A stretch of DNA of 64,000 bases from Egicoccus halophilus. Its GTDB lineage: Bacteria; Actinomycetota; Nitriliruptoria; Nitriliruptorales; Nitriliruptoraceae. Position numbers and translations under genes: made by a program. Below the pieces are notes generated by a model. It was not told the DNA's origin. It was given only the letters and a program-made list of their open reading frames with translations, and made no database searches. Positions within the stretch are counted from its first letter, which is position 1, and every line of letters begins with the position of its first letter. Positions 55,717 through 64,000 of the stretch are shown here, piece by piece. Location: positions 2,350,001 through 2,414,000 of the forward strand of contig NZ_CP036250.1 in assembly GCF_004300825.1 (NCBI RefSeq), in the 5' to 3' direction.

Positions 55717-56442
55717 TCAGGCGCCGGTGAGTCCGGCGGCGACGGCGTCGGCGGCGGCCGCCGGATCGTCGGCGCGGGTGATCGGGCGGCCGACGACCAG
55801 CAGGTCGGCGCCGTCGGCCAGCGCGCGCGCCGGCGTGGCGGCACGGGCGTGGTCGTCGTCGCCGCTCCCGGCCGGCCGGATGCCGGGCGTGACCAGCAGG
55901 ACGTCGTCGCCGACCGTCCGACGCACGGCCACGAGGTCCTTGGGGGCGCACACCAACCCGGGCGCACCCGCCTGCACCGCCAGGGACGCCAACGAGGGCA
56001 CCTGGGTGCGGGCCGCCGGTGCGGCGATCGACTGCAGGTCGAGGTCCGACATCGAGGTCAGCACCGTCACCGCCAGCACGCGGCCCGCGTCGCCCAGCCC
56101 GGACACCGCGGCGCGGACCATGTCCCGGCCACCCGCGGCGTGCACGGTGAGCAGCCCCACGCCGAGCTCGGCGATGCGGGCGGCCGCCCGCTCGACCGTG
56201 GTCGGGATGTCGTGCAGCTTGACGTCGAGGAACACCGGTCCGTACGCCGCGATGGCCTCGACCGCGGACGGTCCGTGGGCGCTGAACAGTTCGAGGCCGA
56301 CCTTGAACCAGCCGACGTGGCCGGACAGCGTCCCGGCGAGGGCGCGCGCCTCGTCGAGCGTGGGCACGTCGAGCGCGACCGCGATCCGGTCGGCCGGCGC
56401 CGTGGCGGTGCCCGCGGCAGCAGCGTGCTCGGCAGCGGTCAT
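55717..56442 (-). CDS. pyrF: Orotidine-5'-phosphate decarboxylase
   Basis: Final step of UMP synthesis. The 241-residue TIM barrel has IAVALDVPTLDEA at the N-terminus, the catalytic VFLDVKLHDIPTTVER, LLTVHAAGGRDMV, and LLVTPGIRPAGSGDDDHAR with the phosphate-gripping VVGRPITRADDP. It is the short single-domain type 1 enzyme, not the long actinobacterial form of about 280 residues. ATG overlaps the pyrD stop (ATGA). Last gene of the pyr operon. Confidence 0.95.
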   Translation of the reverse strand: MTAAEHAAAAGTATAPADRIAVALDVPTLDEARALAGTLSGHVGWFKVGLELFSAHGPSAVEAIAAYGPVFLDVKLHDIPTTVERAAARIAELGVGLLTVHAAGGRDMVRAAVSGLGDAGRVLAVTVLTSMSDLDLQSIAAPAARTQVPSLASLAVQAGAPGLVCAPKDLVAVRRTVGDDVLLVTPGIRPAGSGDDDHARAATPARALADGADLLVVGRPITRADDPAAAADAVAAGLTGA

Positions 56443-57425
56443 GCGACGACCTTCCCTCGCAGTTCGGTGATGGTGCGGATGCCGCGACGCGCGAGCCAGG
56501 ACCGCAGCTCGGCGACCAGCGTCTGGCCGACGAACGGGTCGACGAACGTCGAGGTGCCGACCGCGACGGCGGTGGCGCCGGCACGGGTGAACTCCACCAC
56601 GTCCGCGACGGTGCGCACGCCACCGCAGCCGATGATCGGGACGTCCGGCAGCGCCGTGGCGACCTGGTGGACGTTGCGGACCGCGACCGGTCGGATCGCC
56701 GGACCGGACAACCCGCCGTAGACGTTGGACAGCCGGGGGCGACCGGTCTCCGGGTCGATGGACATGCCCAGCAGCGTGTTGATCAGCGTCAGCCCGTCCG
56801 CACCGGCGTCGGTCACCGAACGGGCCACCGTCACGATGTCGGTGACGTCGCTGGTCAGCTTGGCGAACACCGGCACGTCGGCCTCCTCGGCCACGGCGGC
56901 GACCACCTGTGCGGACTGGTCCGGTGAGCACGCGAACACCAGCCCGCGGTGCTCGACGTTGGGGCACGACAGGTTGACCTCGAGCCCGACCACCGCGCCC
57001 CGGCCGCGCAGTCGACGCGCGACCTCGCGGTACTCCTCGACCGACTTGCCGGCCAGCGACGCGATCACCTTGGCGCCACGGCCCTGCAGCCACGGCAGGT
57101 CGCGTTCGAGCCAGGCGTCGATGCCCGGGTTCTGCAGGCCGATGGCGTTGAGCATGCCCGACGGCGTCTCGGCCATCCGTGGCGTCGGCAGCCCCTCGCG
57201 GGGCTCCAACGTGATCGACTTGACCACGACCGCCCCCAGTTCGGTGACGTCGTAGAACCGGTCGATCTCGGCTCCGGAGGCGAAGCAGCCCGACGCGGTC
57301 GTGATCGGGTTGTCGAGCGCGATGCCGGCCAACTCGACCGCGAGCTCGACGTCGTCGACCGGGATGCCGGTGTCCCGGGCGGTGTCGACCACGTTCGGGT
57401 CGATGCGGCGCACGTCGGGCATCAT
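56439..57425 (-). CDS. pyrD: Dihydroorotate dehydrogenase, class 1B catalytic subunit
   Basis: FMN flavoprotein oxidising dihydroorotate. The 328-residue protein has NPITTASGCFASGAE, LEVNLSCPNVEHRG (active-site cysteine SCPN), LINTLLGMSIDPETG and the FMN-phosphate loops GCGGV and GTSTFVDPF. Pairing with pyrK just upstream makes it the NAD-dependent class 1B heterotetramer. A roughly 30-residue N-terminal extension precedes the core. I chose the first of two adjacent ATGs because it makes the ATGA overlap used throughout this operon. Confidence 0.95.
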   Translation of the reverse strand: MMPDVRRIDPNVVDTARDTGIPVDDVELAVELAGIALDNPITTASGCFASGAEIDRFYDVTELGAVVVKSITLEPREGLPTPRMAETPSGMLNAIGLQNPGIDAWLERDLPWLQGRGAKVIASLAGKSVEEYREVARRLRGRGAVVGLEVNLSCPNVEHRGLVFACSPDQSAQVVAAVAEEADVPVFAKLTSDVTDIVTVARSVTDAGADGLTLINTLLGMSIDPETGRPRLSNVYGGLSGPAIRPVAVRNVHQVATALPDVPIIGCGGVRTVADVVEFTRAGATAVAVGTSTFVDPFVGQTLVAELRSWLARRGIRTITELRGKVVA

Positions 57426-58350
57426 CCCTCCCCCCACAGCTCGGCGTCGGTCAGGCGCTGCACGGGCTGCTCGTCGGGCTCGTCGTCGAGCACGTCGGGC
57501 TCGTTGCGCCAGCGGGTCTCGTCCCAGGCGATGCGGGCCCCGTTGAAGACCGGCCCCTCGATGCAGCTGCGCTTCATCCGCACGCGGCCGTCCTTGGCGC
57601 GCACCGGCATCACGCAGGTGAAGCACACGCCGACACCGCAGGCCATGTGCTCCTCGACGGCGACCTGCACCGGCAGCTCGAGCTCCCGGCACCGCTCGGA
57701 GACCGCCCGCAGCATCGGGTTGGGCCCGCAGGCGTACACCACGCCCGTGCGGCACGAGCGGGCGACGTCCTCGAGCACGTCGGTGACCCGCCCCCGCTCC
57801 CCCAGGGTCCCGTCCTCGGTGGTGAAGGTGACGCTGGCGGAGATGCGCTTGGCCTCGATGGCGCTGAGGATGCGCTCCTGGCTGGCCGCACCGATGATCA
57901 TGTCGGCCCGCAGACCCTGCCGTGCGAGTTCGTCGGCGAGGAAGTACATCGGCGCCGCGCCGTAGCCGCCGCCGATCAGCAGACACGACACCTTGCGCTG
58001 CGGCAGCGGGAAGGCCGTGCCCAGCGGGCCGACGACGTCGACGAGATCGTGCACGTCCAGGCTGGTCAGCCACTCGGTCCCGGGACCGTGCGCGTCGAAG
58101 ACCACGTCGACCGTGCTGGCGAACGCGCCCTGGCGCGACACCCGGGCGATCGAGAACGGCCGTCGCAGCAACGCACCCGGGCTGCCGACCGCGATCTCGA
58201 CGAACTGACCGGGCCGGGCCCGGTCGGCGATCTCGGGCGAGGAGAACGACAGCTGCCAGTACGCGCCCTCGCGACGGCGAGCCATCACCTCGCAGATGGC
58301 GCGGACCGGCGTGTCGGCCTCGCTACGGCCCTGGACGAACCCACGCCGCA

Positions 58351-58354
<4 letters not shown>
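57422..58354 (-). CDS. pyrK: Dihydroorotate dehydrogenase electron-transfer subunit
   Basis: Moves electrons from dihydroorotate via FAD and a [2Fe-2S] cluster to NAD. The 310-residue protein has the FAD-binding [10 protein letters not shown], an NAD-binding [25 protein letters not shown], and a cysteine cluster [13 protein letters not shown]...KRSC for the iron-sulphur centre. A tail of about 35 acidic residues ([15 protein letters not shown]) is longer than in most PyrK. ATG 58354 overlaps the carB stop. Confidence 0.94.
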
Positions 58355-61780
<3,426 letters not shown>

Positions 61781-61794
<14 letters not shown>

Positions 61795-62953
61795 CGCGGA
61801 CCTCCAGGACAAGGCGGGTGAACCGCTCGAACAGGTAGCGGGCGTCGGTCGGGCCGGGCGCCGCCTCGGGGTGGTACTGGACGCTGAACGCCGGGACGTC
61901 GCGCGCGGTGAGGCCCTCGACGACGTCGTCGTTGAGGTTCACGTGGCTGACCTCGACCCGCCCGTGCTCGCGCGTGGTGTACGTGTGCGCGTCGGTCTGC
62001 TCACCGAGAGCCGAGGCGCGGACCGCGAAGCCGTGGTTGTGGGAGGTGATCTCGACCGCCCCGTCGGCTCGCCGCAGCACCGGCTGGTTGACGCCGTGGT
62101 GGCCGAAGTCGAGCTTGTAGGTCTCCCCGCCCAGCGCATGGCCGAGCAGCTGCGAACCCAGGCAGATCCCGAAGGTCGGCACCTCCCCGAGCAGCTCGGC
62201 GGTGGTCGCGATGCCCTGGGTGACCGTCGCCGGGTCGCCGGGACCGTTGGACAGGAACAGCCCGTCCGGTCGCCGTTCGCGGACCTCGTCCGGGGTCGCC
62301 GAGGCGGGCAGGACGTGCACCTCGGCGCCCTGTTCGGCCAGGAACCGGCCGATCGAGCGCTTCATGCCGAAGTCGAGGGCCACCACCCGCAGGCGGCGGC
62401 CACCGACCGGGTCGAGGACGTACGGCTCGCGGGTGGTGACCTCGCTGGCCAGTTCCGCGCCGGCCATGCCGGGCGCGTCGAGGACCTGGGCCTGCAGGGC
62501 GTCGACGTCGAGGACCTCGGTGGACAGCCCGGCCCGCATCGCCCCCTCGTCGCGCAGCAGGCGGGTCAGCCGGCGGGTGTCGATGCCCTCGATGCCCACG
62601 ACGCCGTCCTCGGTCAGCGCGGTGCGCAGGTCGCGCTGGGAGCGCCAGTTCGACGGCCGCCGGGCCGCCTCGCGGACGACGAAGCCGGCGACCTGGATCG
62701 CGTCGGACTCCATGTCGGCGTCGTTGAGCCCGTAGTTGCCCACGTGCGGGGCGGTCATGGCGACGATCTGGCGCCGGTAGGAGGGGTCGGTGAGGACCTC
62801 CTGGTAGCCGGCCATGCCGGTGTTGAACACCGCTTCGCCGAACACCGTGCCGGCCGCACCGATGGCACGACCACGGAACGACGAACCGTCCTCGAGCACC
62901 AGCAGCGCCGGCACGGAGGTCCTGGACGGCAGCGGGTTGCTGACCGCGGTCAT
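61781..62953 (-). CDS. carA: Carbamoyl-phosphate synthase small subunit
   Basis: Glutamine amidotransferase subunit that feeds ammonia to CarB. The 390-residue protein has an N-terminal CarA domain ([43 protein letters not shown]). The class I GATase domain has the nucleophilic Cys in [17 protein letters not shown] and the His/Glu pair in [14 protein letters not shown] overlaps the pyrC stop (ATGA). Confidence 0.97.
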
Positions 62954-64000
62954 GCCTGCACCTTTCCGTCGCGGAGGGTGAAGCGGCCGCGCAACAGCGT
63001 GTGCACCGGCCGGCCGACCAGTTCCGCCCCGTGGAAGGGGGTGTTGCGGGCCTTGGACCGCAGTGCCCGGCCGTCCACCGTCCAGCGCTGCGCCGGGTCG
63101 AGCACCGCGAGGTTCGCGTCCGCCCCCGGCGTGAGCGCCCCGCCGTGGGCGCCGACGTCGCGGACCCCGGCCGGACCGGTCGTGAACCGGGCGATCGCCG
63201 TCAGCGGGTCCATCAGCCCGGTGGCGACGAGCTCGGTGTGCACGACCGCGAAGGCGGTCTCCAGGCCGAGCATGCCGCAGGGGGCGTGCTCCCACTCCTG
63301 GTCCTTGAGCTCCGGCGCGTGCGGGGCGTGGTCGGTCGCGACGCAGTCGATGGTGCCGTCGGCCAGCGCGGTGCGCAGGGCCTGCACGTCGGCCTCGGTA
63401 CGCAGCGGCGGGTTCACCTTCAGCACCGGGTCGTAGCTGCGGATCAGGTGGTCCTGCAGGCTCAGGTGGTGCGGCGTCACCTCGGCGGTGACCCGCACCC
63501 CGCGGGCCTTCGCGGCACGGATCAGTTCGACCGCACCGGCCGTGGACACGTGCGGGACGTGCAGCCGCGCCCCGACGCCGGCGGCGAGGATCAGGTCCCG
63601 GGCGATCATGATCTCCTCGGCCTCGTGCGGCCACCCGGGCAGCCCGAGCACCGACGACGCCTCGCCCTCGTTCATCTGGGCCCCGGCGGTCAGGTCGGGG
63701 TCCTCCGAGTGGTTGCAGATGACCACGTCGAACGCACTGGCGTACTGCAGCGCACGCCGCATCACGAGGCTGTCGGCGACCGGCTTGCCGTCGTCGGAGA
63801 AGAAGTCGACCCGGGCCGCCGAGTCGTGCAGCTCCCCGAACTCGGCCAGCTGCTCGCCCCGCAACCCCTTGGTGATCGCACCGACCGGGAACACGTCGGC
63901 CAGCCCGACCTCGTTGCCACGTCGCCACACCGACTCGGCCACCGCGGCGGCGTCGCACACCGGGTCGGTGTTCGCCATCGGACACAGCGCGGTGTAGCCA
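62950..64000 (-). CDS. pyrC: Dihydroorotase, class I (N-terminal part beyond the window)
   Basis: Cyclises carbamoyl aspartate to dihydroorotate. The frame continues past the right edge (GYTALCPMANTDPVCD straddles the first visible ATG at 63978, which is internal). Visible metal/active-site segments are FFSDDGKPV, HVPHVSTAGA, VTAEVTPHHL and IDCVATDHAPHAP. The C-terminus is [10 protein letters not shown]. The N-terminal HxH zinc motif should lie outside the window. First visible gene of pyrC-carA-carB-pyrK-pyrD-pyrF. Confidence 0.95.
   Translation of the reverse strand, partial: GYTALCPMANTDPVCDAAAVAESVWRRGNEVGLADVFPVGAITKGLRGEQLAEFGELHDSAARVDFFSDDGKPVADSLVMRRALQYASAFDVVICNHSEDPDLTAGAQMNEGEASSVLGLPGWPHEAEEIMIARDLILAAGVGARLHVPHVSTAGAVELIRAAKARGVRVTAEVTPHHLSLQDHLIRSYDPVLKVNPPLRTEADVQALRTALADGTIDCVATDHAPHAPELKDQEWEHAPCGMLGLETAFAVVHTELVATGLMDPLTAIARFTTGPAGVRDVGAHGGALTPGADANLAVLDPAQRWTVDGRALRSKARNTPFHGAELVGRPVHTLLRGRFTLRDGKVQA

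Overview
The window is a continuous piece of a very GC-rich (roughly 70% or more) bacterial chromosome. Its core gene sets point to an actinobacterium: gmk beside a mIHF-type nucleoid protein, a PriA without helicase motifs, a DUF1844 gene upstream of infC, long-form hisG, and the rpoZ-coaBC-metK-priA-def-fmt-rsmB-rpe string. A deep-branching lineage such as Nitriliruptoria would fit, but that placement is inference only. Starts are often GTG, and most operon neighbours are coupled through ATGA or GTGA overlaps.

Layout. 1-1.7 kb: polX (cut by the left edge) and a divergent small membrane protein. 1.7-10.4 kb: a complete arginine regulon on the minus strand, argC-J-B-D-F-R-G-H, preceded by three TGCA half-sites spaced 10 bp apart that look like an ArgR operator. 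10.4-14.3 kb: arfB (ribosome rescue), rtcB (RNA ligase) and a divergent S9 peptidase. 14.3-22.4 kb, minus strand: DUF1844, infC-rpmI-rplT, trmH, a soluble histidine kinase, pheS-pheT. 22.5-24.2 kb, plus strand: hisE, hisG, a Nudix hydrolase. 24.2-41.3 kb, minus strand: mihF-gmk, rpoZ-coaBC-metK-priA-def-fmt-rsmB-rpe, an FMN riboswitch, ribD-ribE-ribBA-ribH, and a HelD-like ATPase translationally coupled to ribH. A two-gene plus-strand cassette (DUF3137-like and LemA) sits between rpoZ and gmk. 41.5-45.0 kb, plus strand: a HAD deoxynucleotidase, pyrE and ftsH. 45.0-55.6 kb: an accessory interval with small unrecognised genes, a CE7 esterase, a short UvrA paralogue, a frameshifted VOC gene, a small AraC-type regulator, a lipase-like hydrolase and a membrane protein. 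Two direct copies of a 168-bp repeat lie at 45.06 and 54.63 kb, one at each end of most of it. 55.7-64.0 kb, minus strand: pyrC (cut by the right edge)-carA-carB-pyrK-pyrD-pyrF.

Functionally the window is mainly biosynthetic housekeeping: arginine, riboflavin/FMN, UMP, SAM, CoA, translation and formyl-Met metabolism. Carbamoyl phosphate from CarAB feeds both the pyr genes and ArgF. The less ordinary signals are regulatory or structural: apparent AUC start codons for infC and rpoZ (and possibly pyrE); TAGGCT/TAGCCT hexamers upstream of many genes, some at leaderless spacing; a riboswitch whose P1 helix overlaps an alternative hairpin; a dispersed repeat that also appears to sit in frame inside carB; and the repeat-bracketed accessory interval.
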